Below are positions 35,879 to 44,301 of a DNA stretch of 64,000 nucleotides, in pieces; the stretch's first letter is position 1; each line of letters opens with the position of its first letter. Source of the DNA: Anomaloglossus baeobatrachus (lineage: Eukaryota > Chordata > Amphibia > Anura > Aromobatidae); NCBI RefSeq assembly GCF_048569485.1, contig NW_027445261.1, forward strand, positions 248,001 through 312,000, read 5' to 3'. The notes beneath the pieces were generated by a model that saw only the letters and a program-made list of their open reading frames with translations, ran no database searches and was not told where the DNA came from. Made by a program: the position numbers and the translations under genes.

Positions 35879-35998
35879 GCAACTGGATTTTCACAATGAA
35901 AAGGCAAAGGATAACGCCCGAAAAAGACGCCATACATTATGTCAGTGCCATCACTGACAAACCTGGATTGACCATGAAATACATCAATCCCCTTAAAG
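35879..35998 (+). CDS. SET-domain protein (KMT5A-like) exon, partial gene
   Basis: This 120-bp exon is bounded by AG (35877-35878) and GTGAGT (35999). It encodes a segment ending TDKPGLTMKYINPLK, the lead-in to a SET domain as in KMT5A/SETD8-like lysine methyltransferases. It is phase 1 at both ends and joins in frame to the exon at 36087-36146 through an 88-bp intron. Known members transfer methyl groups from S-adenosylmethionine to lysines of histone H4 or other proteins. The catalytic NH and tyrosine motifs would lie in later exons not seen here, so the gene is partial in this window or truncated. Confidence 0.65.
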
Positions 35999-36086
35999 GT
36001 GAGTTAAAACAAGTTTTAACTAAATTGCCTTAATATTGTCATGCATTAGAATGACTGTCTTAGGTAATGATAAATATTTTCTACAG

Positions 36087-36146
36087 GAAGAGGAGTGTTT
36101 GCTGAAACTGAAATCGAAAAAGGGAGTTTTGTTGCAGAATATCGAG
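36087..36146 (+). CDS. SET-domain protein (KMT5A-like) exon, partial gene
   Basis: This 60-bp exon follows the acceptor TTTTCTACAG and ends at the donor GTGAGC. It is phase 1 on both sides. It encodes GRGVFAETEIEKGSFVAEYR, which contains the SET-domain GRGVFA S-adenosylmethionine-binding motif and the conserved EYRG strand completed by the next codon. The frame matches the preceding exon. Gypsy integrase homology begins about 10 bases after the donor, so the following intron has received retroelement sequence. The clean splice sites argue for a functional or only recently disabled copy. Confidence 0.7.
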
Positions 36147-36154
36147 GTGAGCTC

Positions 36155-36410
36155 ACGTATGCACTTACGATGGTAGACAACTACTCGAGATTTATGGTTG
36201 TGGTACAAGTCAAAGATCTAATGGCCCATACTGCAGCGAAGGTCTTCCAAGCACACTTATGCAGACCTCATGGCTACTCAGAGAGAGTCCTCACAGATCA
36301 AGGCACTGCCTTTGAAGCGGAAATCTTCAAGGACTTCTGCAGCTTTTACCGATGCAGGAAGATGCGTACTACACCCTACCATGCTCAAACCAATGGTTAT
36401 CAACCTGCTC
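36155..36410 (+). mobile_element. Ty3/gypsy fossil, integrase core fragment
   Basis: Plus-strand similarity to the integrase core of the gypsy element at 1-3170, with blocks such as TMVDNYSRF, VLTDQG and TPYHAQTNG. It is a related but distinct subfamily. It is a fragment, broken, and lies inside the putative SET-gene intron. Confidence 0.85.
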
Positions 36411-36535
36411 AGGACTTTACCCCATATTCCAGATGTGGCCTTACAAGTGATTTATAGAGGGGTAACAATACGTTGGGATCATCGGATCTAATCTCCCTTT
36501 TTATACACCCTAAAATCTTGTTTGCGTTAGAATAA
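36411..36535 (-). mobile_element. CR1/L2-type LINE fragment
   Basis: The minus strand encodes ANKILGCIKREIRS followed by LLPLYKSLVRPHLEYG, the conserved thumb region of CR1-clade ORF2. It is about 125 bp, wedged between two gypsy fragments. It is diverged from the two young CR1 copies, so it is an older or different subfamily. Confidence 0.8.
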
Positions 36536-37280
36536 ACAATAACATCATAAAGGTATAGCAGTACCGTTTCAAAGTTTCGGTGTCCCAAGCAGCATTCCAT
36601 CAGCCTCTGGAAGGTTCCTGGCAAATTGCACAGCTCGAAGGGCATGCTTTTGAACTCGCAGAGACCCATCGGGGTGGCAAAGGCGGTCTTCTCCCGGTCT
36701 GCCTCAGCAACGGACACTTGCCAATAGTGACTAGTGAGATCAAGGGTAGAAAAATAATTTGCAGTTGTCAATGCAGCTAGCTATTCCTCAATACAGGGGA
36801 GTGGTGCTGTCCTTCTTCTTTAACAGGACCAACGGAGCTGCCCAGAGGCTACAACTGTCACGGATAACCCCAGCCTCCTTCATGTTGCTCAACATGTCCT
36901 TGGTACACTGGTAATGTGCAGGTAGATTTGGCTTATATCTCTCTTTGATGGGTGGGTGTGCACTTGTGGGGATGTAGTGTTTGACCCCTTTTATTTTTCA
37001 AAAGTCTAGCGGATGTTTGCTGAAGACTTGCTCGTATTCTTGCACTAGCCTGTAGACCCCCTTCTTGTGATGTGAAGGTGTGGAGTCAGTGCCTACGTGT
37101 AATTCCTTACACCACTCCTCTGGCTGACTTGGTGAGCTGTCACTGAATGGGTGGGCTGAAGCAATGGTGGATACTGCTGTTTGGATAGCATGTGTATCTA
37201 CTGAGAACAGCTTATCAATGGTGGCAAATCGGAGCAGCTTAATCTTTTGCTCTCCGCAGTTCAACACTCTCATGGGCACT
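36536..37280 (-). mobile_element. Ty3/gypsy fossil, protease-RT junction and RT fragment
   Basis: The minus strand shows RT and pre-RT blocks related to the gypsy element at 1-3170 (for example YFSTLDLTS, LLYLYDVIVYS and HVGTDSTPSHHKKGVYR). It belongs to the same divergent subfamily as 36155-36410 but lies in the opposite orientation. It is broken in several places. Confidence 0.85.
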
Positions 37281-38120
37281 CTTCCCTTCCATATTAATGA
37301 ATAAAACTATGATGTAAATAGCATATAGATACCCCATAAATGCAGATAAAAGTAGGTTATGGGAAAAGGGGGAAGAGAGAAACAGGAAAATAGTGGAATA
37401 AAGTATACCTTCCAGGTGGGAGAGGAAATGGCAGCACAGCCAGTGGAGGTGAAGCAAGGGGAGCCTGCAACTAAAGAGTTGAGAGCGTTATCACATGGTG
37501 ACTGAGCCTGATTGTAACGGGAGCATAGAGGTGCCGATCCTGTCTTACCTGCGTTGGTGTAGAAGTGGGTGTCCTGTGGTGGAGTCAGCTATGTGCAGTG
37601 GTGGCCGTGGGTTCTTTTATGTGCGACCGTAGTAATAGCTGTGCCCACTTCCTGTATGGGAGTGGAATGCAGTGAGGCTAATGGAACGCACACCTGCGCA
37701 TTTGTGTTTAACGTCGCGCATGTGCAGAACGGAGAAAAGGCTGCGCTCACTTCCTAATGAAAGGGAGTGAGACGCAGCTGGGAAGGGAAGGGAAAAGATT
37801 AGGGTTTGGGGATGATGAAAGGGCTTTCTACGGGCAAGGATGGCAAAGGGTGGCAGTGACGGAAAGTCAGGCAGCCTGTCCTGTCCTGTCCTGTCCGTCC
37901 GTCTTTTTGTATCATGAATTGGAAAGACTGCAAGGGGGAGGGGAGGTGCTTGTGCCCAAAAGGAGGAGTTATTCAGATTCATTGCAGTGGGCGGCGGCTG
38001 CAAAAAGCACCATTCTCCTTGTTTTTGCTCTGCAAAACAGCCTTTTCAAGGGTTTGGCTTGGGTCACAAAATGTCTTCTGTAGGCGTGGGTTTGTCTCCC
38101 TCTCCCTAAGATGTGTCCGG
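37281..38120. other. Sequence upstream of the U2 locus, no gene seen
   Basis: There is no reliable coding region. A CCTGT pentamer repeat lies at 37878-37897. Before the CR1 insertion this sequence was contiguous with the U2 start, so the last part (TCTCCCTAAGATGTG near 38097-38115) occupies the distance expected for an snRNA proximal element, and a GGGCGG box lies at 37988. Promoter identity is unproven. Confidence 0.3.
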
Positions 38121-38318
38121 TATCATAGTATCATAGTTTTTAAGGTTGAAGGGAGACTCTAAGTCCATCTAGTTCAACCTGTAGCCTAACATGTTGATCC
38201 AGAGGAAGGCAAAAAAACCCCAATGTGGCAAACAAGTTCCAATGGGGAAAAAATTTCCTTCCTGACTCCACATCCGGCAATCAGACTAGTTCCCTGGATC
38301 AATACCCTGTCATAAAAT

Positions 38319-41267
38319 CTAATATACATAACTGGTAATATTACATTTTTCAAGAAAGGCGTCCAGGCTCTGCTTAAATGTTAGTAGTGAATCACTCATT
38401 ACAACATCATGTGGCAGAGAGTTCCATAGTCTCACTGCTCGTACAGTAAAGAATCCTCGTCTGTGATTATGATTAAACCTTCTTTCCTCAAGACGTAGTG
38501 GATGCCCCCGTGTTCCAGTCGCAGGCCTTGGTGTAAAAAGATCTTTGGAAAGGTCTCTGTACTGTCCCCTCATATATTTATACATTGTGATTAGATCCCC
38601 CCTAAGCCTTCGTTTTTCCAAACTAAATAACCCCAAGTTTAATAACCTGTCTTGGTATTGCAGCCCACCCATTCCTCTAATAATCTTGGTGGCTCTTCTC
38701 TGCACCCTCTCTAGTTCAGCTATGTCCTTCTTATATATCGGTGACCAGAATTGTACACAGTATTCTAAGTGTGGTCGCACTAGTGACTTGTACAGAGGTA
38801 GAACTATATTTTTTTCATGAACACTTATACCTCTTTTAATACATCCCATTATTTTATTAGCCCTGGCAGCAGCTGCCTGACACTGTCCACTAAAGTGAAG
38901 TTTACCATCCACCAATACACCCAAGTCTTTTTCTGTGTCTGTTTTACCCAGTGTTCTACGATTAAGTACATAATCATAAATGTTATTTCCTCTACCCAAG
39001 TGCATGACCTTACATTTATCTACATTAAACTTCAATTGCCACTTCTCAGCCCAATCCTCCAATTTACATAAATCTCCCTGTAATATAAAATTATCCTCCT
39101 CTGTATTGATTACCCTGCAGAGTTTAGTATCATCTGCAAATATTGAAATTCTACTCCGCATGCCCCCAACAAGGTCATTTATAAATATGTTGAAAAGAAG
39201 CGGGCCCAATACTGACCCCTGTGGTACCCCACTATGAACTGAGACCCAGTCCGAGTACGTACCATTAATAACCACCCTTTGTTTCCTATCACTTAGCCAG
39301 TTTTTAACCCAGTTACACATATTTTCCCCTATCCCCATTATTCTCATTTTATGTACCAACCTTTTGTGTGGCACCGTATCAAAAGCTTTTGAAAAGTCCA
39401 TATACACAACATCCACTGCATTTCCCTGGTCCAGACTTGAACTTACCTCTTCATAGAAGCTGATCAAATTAGTTTGACAGGATCGATCCCTCATAAACCC
39501 ATGTTGATACTCTGTCATAAGGTTATTTTTCTTGAGATACTCCAATATAGCATCTCTCAAGAAACCCTCAAGGATTTTACCAACCGTAGAGGTTAAACTT
39601 ACCGGCCTATAATTTCCCGGCTCAGTTTTTGTCCCCTTTTTGAATATTGGCACCACATTTGCTATGCGCCAGTCCTGCGGTACCGACCCTGTTATTAAGG
39701 AATCTGAGAAGATTAAAAATAATGGTCTATCTATCACAGAACTCAATTCCTGTAGTACTCTGGGGTGTATGCCATCCGGGCCCGGAGATTTGTCAACCTT
39801 AGTGATTTCGAGGCGGCGGCGTACTTCCTGCTGGGTTAAGCAGGTAATATTCAAGTGTGAATTTATGGTATCACTGGTCATGTCATCTGCCATGGCATTT
39901 TCTTGTATAAAAACCGTAGAAAAAAAGTCATTCAGCAGGTTGGCTTTACCCTCATCCCCTTCCACCATTTCACCAAGACTATTTTTAAGGGGGCCAACAC
40001 TATCGCTTTTCAGTTTTTTACTGTTTATGTAGTTAAAGAATATTTTAGGATTATTTTTACTTTCTCTCGCAATGAGTCTCTCTGTCTCAAACTTAGCTAA
40101 CTTAATTTGCTTTTTACATATTTTATTTAATTTTCTATAATTATATAATGCCTCATCACTACCTACCCTCTTTAATTCTTTTAAGGCTTTCTGTTTTTCT
40201 TTTATTGCTTCCCTTACAGCTCTATTTAGCCATAGGGGTTTCCTCCTATTTCTAGCATGTTTGTTCCCATAGGGTATATTTTCTGCACAAGCCCTATTCA
40301 GGATGCTCATAAAAGTCTCCCATTTGCTTTGTGTACTTTTATTACTTAGTACATCATCCCAGTTTATTGCACTAAGATCATCTCTCAACCGTTTAAAATT
40401 TGCTTTCCTGAAGTTTAGTGTCCTTGTAGCACCTCTACTAGACATCTTACTAAAGAATACATGAAAACTTATTATTTTGTGATCACTATTCCCCAAGTAA
40501 CCCCCAACTTGTATATTTGATATGCGGTCTGGCCTATTGGTTAGTACAAGGTCTAGTAGTGCTCCCCCTCTTGTGGGGTCCTGTACCATTTGTGAAAGGT
40601 AATTATCTTTCATTGTTATCAAAAATCTATTTCCTTTGCTGGAACTGCAAGTTTCTGTTCCCCAATTTATATCAGGATAGTTAAAGTCCCCCATAATAAT
40701 TACCTCTCCGAGACTCGCTGCTTTATCAATTTGCTTTATGAGGAGATTCTCTACCTCTTCCATAATATTCGGCGTCTTATAACACACCCCTATCAGTATT
40801 TTATTATTCATTCTCCCCCCCCTTATCTCCACCCATAGGGACTCTACATTCTCAGTACCCTCACATATGTTGTCACGCAGGATGGGTTTTAAGGATGATT
40901 TTACATATAGACACACACCTCCCCCTCGCTTATTTGTACGGTCATTCCTGAATAGGCTATAACCCTGTAAATTAACAGCCCAGTCATAGCTCTCATCCAG
41001 CCATGTCTCTGATATCCCCACTATATCATAATTTTCTTCCAACAATATTAATTCTAATTCCTCCACCTTATTTGTGAGGCTTCGGGCATTAGTGTACATG
41101 CACGTTACGTATGACTCTGTACCTGTATTCCTGCTTACTGTATTAACTGTCCTAACCCTTCCCCCCGTACCACCCCCAATTTCATTACTTGTGCCCTGGT
41201 CACTATCTGCACTACATTCCCCTTCTATAAAGTGAATACCCTCGCCCCCCATTCCTAGTTTAAACAC
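38319..41267 (-). CDS. CR1 ORF2: endonuclease-reverse transcriptase (intact)
   Basis: This 982-codon open frame encodes the CR1 ORF2 protein, which nicks target DNA and copies the element RNA by target-primed reverse transcription. The APE-type endonuclease occupies about residues 50-270, with the NAR (N60), ETW (E87), GDFN (D194, N196) and SDH (D262, H263) signatures. The RT domain covers about residues 480-760, with PGPDGIHP, DFSKAFDTV, PQGSVLGP and FADD at about 709-712. The C-terminal SLEKRRLRGD region follows. All catalytic motifs are present and no stop interrupts it. It overlaps the end of ORF1 by 13 nt, a possible reinitiation arrangement. Confidence 0.95.
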   Translation of the reverse strand: MFKLGMGGEGIHFIEGECSADSDQGTSNEIGGGTGGRVRTVNTVSRNTGTESYVTCMYTNARSLTNKVEELELILLEENYDIVGISETWLDESYDWAVNLQGYSLFRNDRTNKRGGGVCLYVKSSLKPILRDNICEGTENVESLWVEIRGGRMNNKILIGVCYKTPNIMEEVENLLIKQIDKAASLGEVIIMGDFNYPDINWGTETCSSSKGNRFLITMKDNYLSQMVQDPTRGGALLDLVLTNRPDRISNIQVGGYLGNSDHKIISFHVFFSKMSSRGATRTLNFRKANFKRLRDDLSAINWDDVLSNKSTQSKWETFMSILNRACAENIPYGNKHARNRRKPLWLNRAVREAIKEKQKALKELKRVGSDEALYNYRKLNKICKKQIKLAKFETERLIARESKNNPKIFFNYINSKKLKSDSVGPLKNSLGEMVEGDEGKANLLNDFFSTVFIQENAMADDMTSDTINSHLNITCLTQQEVRRRLEITKVDKSPGPDGIHPRVLQELSSVIDRPLFLIFSDSLITGSVPQDWRIANVVPIFKKGTKTEPGNYRPVSLTSTVGKILEGFLRDAILEYLKKNNLMTEYQHGFMRDRSCQTNLISFYEEVSSSLDQGNAVDVVYMDFSKAFDTVPHKRLVHKMRIMGIGENMCNWVKNWLSDRKQRVVINGTYSDWVSVHSGVPQGSVLGPLLFNIFINDLVGGMRSRISIFADDTKLCRVINTEEDNFILQGDLCKLEDWAEKWQLKFNVDKCKVMHLGRGNNIYDYVLNRRTLGKTDTEKDLGVLVDGKLHFSGQCQAAAARANKIMGCIKRGISVHEKNIVLPLYKSLVRPHLEYCVQFWSPIYKKDIAELERVQRRATKIIRGMGGLQYQDRLLNLGLFSLEKRRLRGDLITMYKYMRGQYRDLSKDLFTPRPATGTRGHPLRLEERRFNHNHRRGFFTVRAVRLWNSLPHDVVMSDSLLTFKQSLDAFLEKCNITSYVY

Positions 41268-41758
41268 TCCTCCAACCTTCTAGCCATTTTCTGCCCCAGC
41301 AGAGCTGCACCTTCCCCATTAAGATGCAGCCCATCCCTAGCATAGAATCTGTAGCCAACTGAAAAGTCGGCCCAATTCTCCAGGAACCCAAAACCCTCTT
41401 TCCTACACCAATTCCTGAGCCACCTGTTAACCTCCCTGATCTCCCTTTGCCTCTCTAGTGTGGCTCGTGGCACAGGTAGTATTTCCGAAAATACCACCTT
41501 TGAGGTCCATGCTTTAAGCTTACAACCTAATTCCCTGAAATCATCTTTAAGGACCTTCCACCTACCTCTAACTTTGTCATTTGTGCCAATGTGTACAATG
41601 ACCGCTGGGTCCTCCCCAGCCCCTCCCAGTAATCTGTCAACCCGATCAGCGATGTGCCGAACTCGAGCGCCAGGAAGACAACACACTGTTCGGCGATCCC
41701 TGTCTTTGTGACAGATTGCCCTATCTGTCCCCCTAATAATTGAGTCCCAGGGTGCCAC
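41255..41758 (-). CDS. CR1 ORF1, C-terminal esterase domain (5'-truncated)
   Basis: About 167 codons of ORF1 have the SGNH-hydrolase (esterase) fold known from CR1 ORF1: a VIHIGTND block and the C-terminal DGLHLNGEGA block holding the catalytic Asp-His pair. The N-terminal block with the catalytic Ser and the preceding PHD or coiled-coil parts are missing, because the element is truncated at about 41764. There is no ATG at the start; the frame is open to the truncation point. Confidence 0.88.
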   Translation of the reverse strand: MAPWDSIIRGTDRAICHKDRDRRTVCCLPGARVRHIADRVDRLLGGAGEDPAVIVHIGTNDKVRGRWKVLKDDFRELGCKLKAWTSKVVFSEILPVPRATLERQREIREVNRWLRNWCRKEGFGFLENWADFSVGYRFYARDGLHLNGEGAALLGQKMARRLEECLN

Positions 41759-41782
41759 TCAAGGCCGTAACCAATTCGGGTT

Positions 41783-42157
41783 ATAGCTTCTCGGCCTTTT
41801 GGCTAAGATCAAGTGTAGTTTCGGAGGACGCTACCTTGGTCGGTACTGGAAGGTGCCTGGGATTGCACGTCTGCCGGCCTTGAGGGAGTGTGTGTGCCTT
41901 CTGGTGACACATAGCCCTCTTGTGCCTGGACGGTTCCCAGGCAACGGGAGGCGATCACCTTTGTTATTTTGAAGTCCTACAGATAAACAGAAAAAAAAAA
42001 AATTAAATCTGTTCTTATCAGTTTAATATCTGATACGTCCCCTCTCTAGGGACCATATATTAAATGGATTTTTAGAACAAGGAGATGGAAAAAATCTTGC
42101 TCTGTCCACTCCACGCATTGACCTGGTATTGCAGTACCTCCAGGACCGGTGCACCCC
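41783..42157 (+). pseudogene. RNU2: U2 snRNA gene copy, interrupted
   Basis: Bases 41783-41819 match U2 snRNA nt 1-37 (GCTTCTCGGCCTTTTGGCTA is exact). Bases 42007-42157 match nt 38 to about 188, including the Sm-site region (GATTTTTAGA), the ACTCCACGCATTGACC stretch and the end in GGTGCACCCC. U2 pairs with the intron branch site in the spliceosome. A 187-bp insertion falls exactly between nt 37 and 38, inside the GUAGUA branch-site-recognition sequence, and the body has several substitutions, so this copy cannot make U2. The 3' box downstream shows it descends from a genuine gene locus, not a processed RNA copy. Confidence 0.92.
41820..42006 (+). mobile_element. A-tailed 187-bp insert in U2 (Keno-like non-LTR 3' end?)
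   Basis: The insert starts TTCGGAGGACGC and ends in an A-rich tail (ACAG, thirteen A, TTAA). It is open in its first frame for 50 codons (FGGRYLGRYW..., ending SPLLF) to TGA at 41970-41972, followed by about 34 bp of 3' UTR and tail. This is what a strongly 5'-truncated non-LTR retrotransposon would leave. Keno elements (Tx1 group, L1 clade) are known to insert specifically into U2 genes. A SINE that borrows such machinery is the alternative. I cannot confirm by alignment. Confidence 0.5.
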
Positions 42158-42168
42158 TTCTTAACCGA

Positions 42169-42183
42169 GTTTCCAAAAGCAGA
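42169..42183 (+). promoter_or_regulatory. snRNA 3' box downstream of U2
   Basis: GTTTCCAAAAGCAGA fits the vertebrate snRNA 3'-box consensus GTTTN0-3AAARNNAGA exactly and lies 11 nt after the U2 3' end, within the usual 9-19 nt. The 3' box directs Integrator-dependent 3' processing of pol II snRNAs. Confidence 0.85.
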
Positions 42184-43054
42184 ACTCAATTCACCTGATT
42201 CAAATGAGCCCCATTAGTGAATTGAAAGAAAGCAAAAACTTTATATGCACCTCAATTTGGCCAATTCACTTTTCACACTTTCACCCTTTTTTTTTATCTT
42301 TCACACCTTTTACTTGCTTTATTGATGCAAAAGCTGTGCCAAATAGCAAACTCATCTCCACTCAACTTCACCAACTCTGCTATGTCCCGTGCAGTATCTT
42401 ATTCTCAGTCTTATCTAGATCATTTGCAATTGAATAGAATAGATCCCTTTTGGACACATTGGATTCAGCTGCTGCAGTGACTGCAGGTGTTAGAAGATGC
42501 AGACTTGGCATCAGGTGCTGTCTATCAGATTCCACTCCAATTAAAGCTTCCATTGTTTTTCGGTGTTTTCTTTGAGCAATGATGATGTCTTTAGTGATCT
42601 GTTGGCTCCCTCTCCTGGAGGAAGAGTTTGCTTGCTCTTGGACTTTCAAAAAGAGAGGTCATGATAGACATTTAGCTTCTGAGCCCAATTGGGGACAGTC
42701 ATGGGTGATGAATGTTTTGCAACCTGCTGCGAAGCCTGATACCGCAATATAAGGAACGTCAAATACTAAGAATGGGCGGCCTATGAAAGAATTAGTACTT
42801 TCATTAAGCATACTTAAACGGCTAATTGGGAATAGACAAACTGTAAAAAGCCCTCTGAGAAAGCCCCTCTCTATCCTTTGTCAGTAAGCTTTTCTGTAGT
42901 CTGCCTGTTGATGTATTTTCCGTTTGAACAGTGCACAACATGAAGTGACGGAACACTGGCTTGTCACAATGTCCCCCGCTGACATCACAATAGCGCTGCT
43001 GCCTAGAAAGCCAGCTGCGCAGCAGAAGTTGCTCTTTGGGTGGGATGGTGGGCT
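42184..43054. other. U2 downstream spacer, no gene seen
   Basis: This is moderately AT-rich non-coding sequence after the U2 3' box. A minus-strand open frame of 89 codons (42380-42649) has no recognisable similarity and I do not call it a gene. It may be spacer from a U2 repeat unit. Confidence 0.35.
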
Positions 43055-43243
43055 AATGTATCTATTCCTGCTTGGTGAGAGTTTGACATGATCTAGAGCA
43101 ACGAGTTCCAGCGGCTAGCGGTTGATTATTGGCTGTAATGGGGCTTTCTGGCTGGTGCTAGCCTTTCTTCTTAGCACACAGGAACCACAATCCCTACACC
43201 ATGCTTCGATGGATTCTCTCATCCCAGCCCAGTAAAACTACAT
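43055..43243 (-). mobile_element. Ty3/gypsy fossil, integrase zinc-finger fragment
   Basis: This short fragment is homologous to 1090-1270 of the left gypsy element in the same orientation (the integrase zinc-binding region). It is more diverged, like the 36155-37280 fragments. It is broken. Confidence 0.75.
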
Positions 43244-43858
43244 ATTTCACACAGTTATAGGCAGCCCATGGGCATTCACCTGGATTAAAACCCATAACAG
43301 CTCATAGACCAAACAATCAATCTACCACTGGACCAAAGACAGGAAGCTAAATCCACTGCCTGCGGTAACTAACTTAATCCTATAGGCTACTCACACAACA
43401 AACCCAAGAGAAAGGAAAAAAACATGGCTTCGATTATCCATCCAATGAAAACGCATAACCATTGTGAGCCATTGGACAATGCAATTGCACACATGGTGAC
43501 ATGGTGCACGGCCCAATGAATCAAGTCTGTACTTCATATTCACGGTTTAAGCCCTTGGGTTTTAATGTGTCCAGAGTACATATCCAGAAAGATTCCCTTT
43601 TTTTGTGCTAAGCACAAGTCAACAATACATTGTAAGCAGATTCTATTACCAGTCCCACACCATTTTGTGACGCATAATCACACAGTGGCCCAATTAAGAT
43701 TCCAAGTCATCGAACATGTCCCAGCCATACGCAGAGGAGGCAATAGAATTAGGAAGCTCAAAGAAAGGGAATCTTTCTGGATATATACTCTGGGCACGTT
43801 GGAACCCAAGGGCTTAAACCATGAATATGAAGAACCGACTTGATTCATTGGGCCGTGC
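43244..43858 (+). mobile_element. Penelope-like element 3' end, copy 2
   Basis: This is a direct copy of 31620-32232 with scattered differences. The frame 43565-43843 carries the RRGGNRIRKLKERESFWIY and GLN signature of the Penelope-like C-terminus. The inverted arms 43505-43610 and 43756-43858 form the same long stem as in copy 1. It is a fossil. Confidence 0.65.
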
Positions 43859-44301
43859 ACATTTTTTCTAACGCCCGGTTCTTTTTCGTGTTCACACTAT
43901 ATATGGTTCCACTATGTATGGAGTTCCATTCTTCCTTGTTTTTTATTTGTCATGTTTGTCATGTCTAATCAACTGGTTACATTATGTCTGATTACCTTGT
44001 CTAACAGTTTTTTCTCCCCTTTCTTTACCTTCCATGTTCCCATAGTCACGTGAAATATCCCTGTTGCACTTGATTACGGCTCACTATTCACTATAGGATG
44101 TCTTATATCTAACATCACACTCTCACCCATCAGCACTCTATAGGTTTGTATAAGGTATGCGCTTACACATCCGGTCCTCCATAGGTATTTCCACTTATGT
44201 AACACTATCCCTATGATCACTCATAACTCATACCCTTGTAGTCAATTACAGCCTCCTCTCTCCCCCCCTCCCCTTCTCCCTTTCCATCTATAATTTTGCC
44301 A
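43859..44301. repeat. Inverted copy of 32513-32856 plus short unassigned lead
   Basis: Bases 43958-44300 are the reverse complement of 32513-32856 (for example the CCCCTCCCCTTCTCCC run). The first 100 bases are unassigned. The stretch ends at GCCA, which is shared with the hAT-B array sequence that follows, marking a junction with 4-bp microhomology. Confidence 0.8.

Larger units (their letters stand above)
38121..41764 (-). mobile_element. CR1 LINE, near full length
   Basis: This is a 3.6-kb CR1-clade non-LTR retrotransposon on the minus strand. It ends at 38121 in the octamer tail (ATACTATG/CATAGTAT type) and is 5'-truncated within ORF1 at about 41764. ORF2 is intact, ORF1 is partial. It is nearly identical to the 23126-24952 copy over the shared part, which indicates recent activity. 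It inserted about 20-30 bp upstream of the U2 snRNA start, separating it from its promoter region. Confidence 0.95.

Noticed and set aside
38980-40032. Open frames on the plus strand across the CR1
   Set aside because: They are antisense shadows of CR1 ORF2 and recur in the antisense of the other CR1 copy.
42380-42649. 89-codon minus-strand open frame near U2
   Set aside because: No recognisable domain, no start or splice context, and moderate length only. Chance is sufficient.
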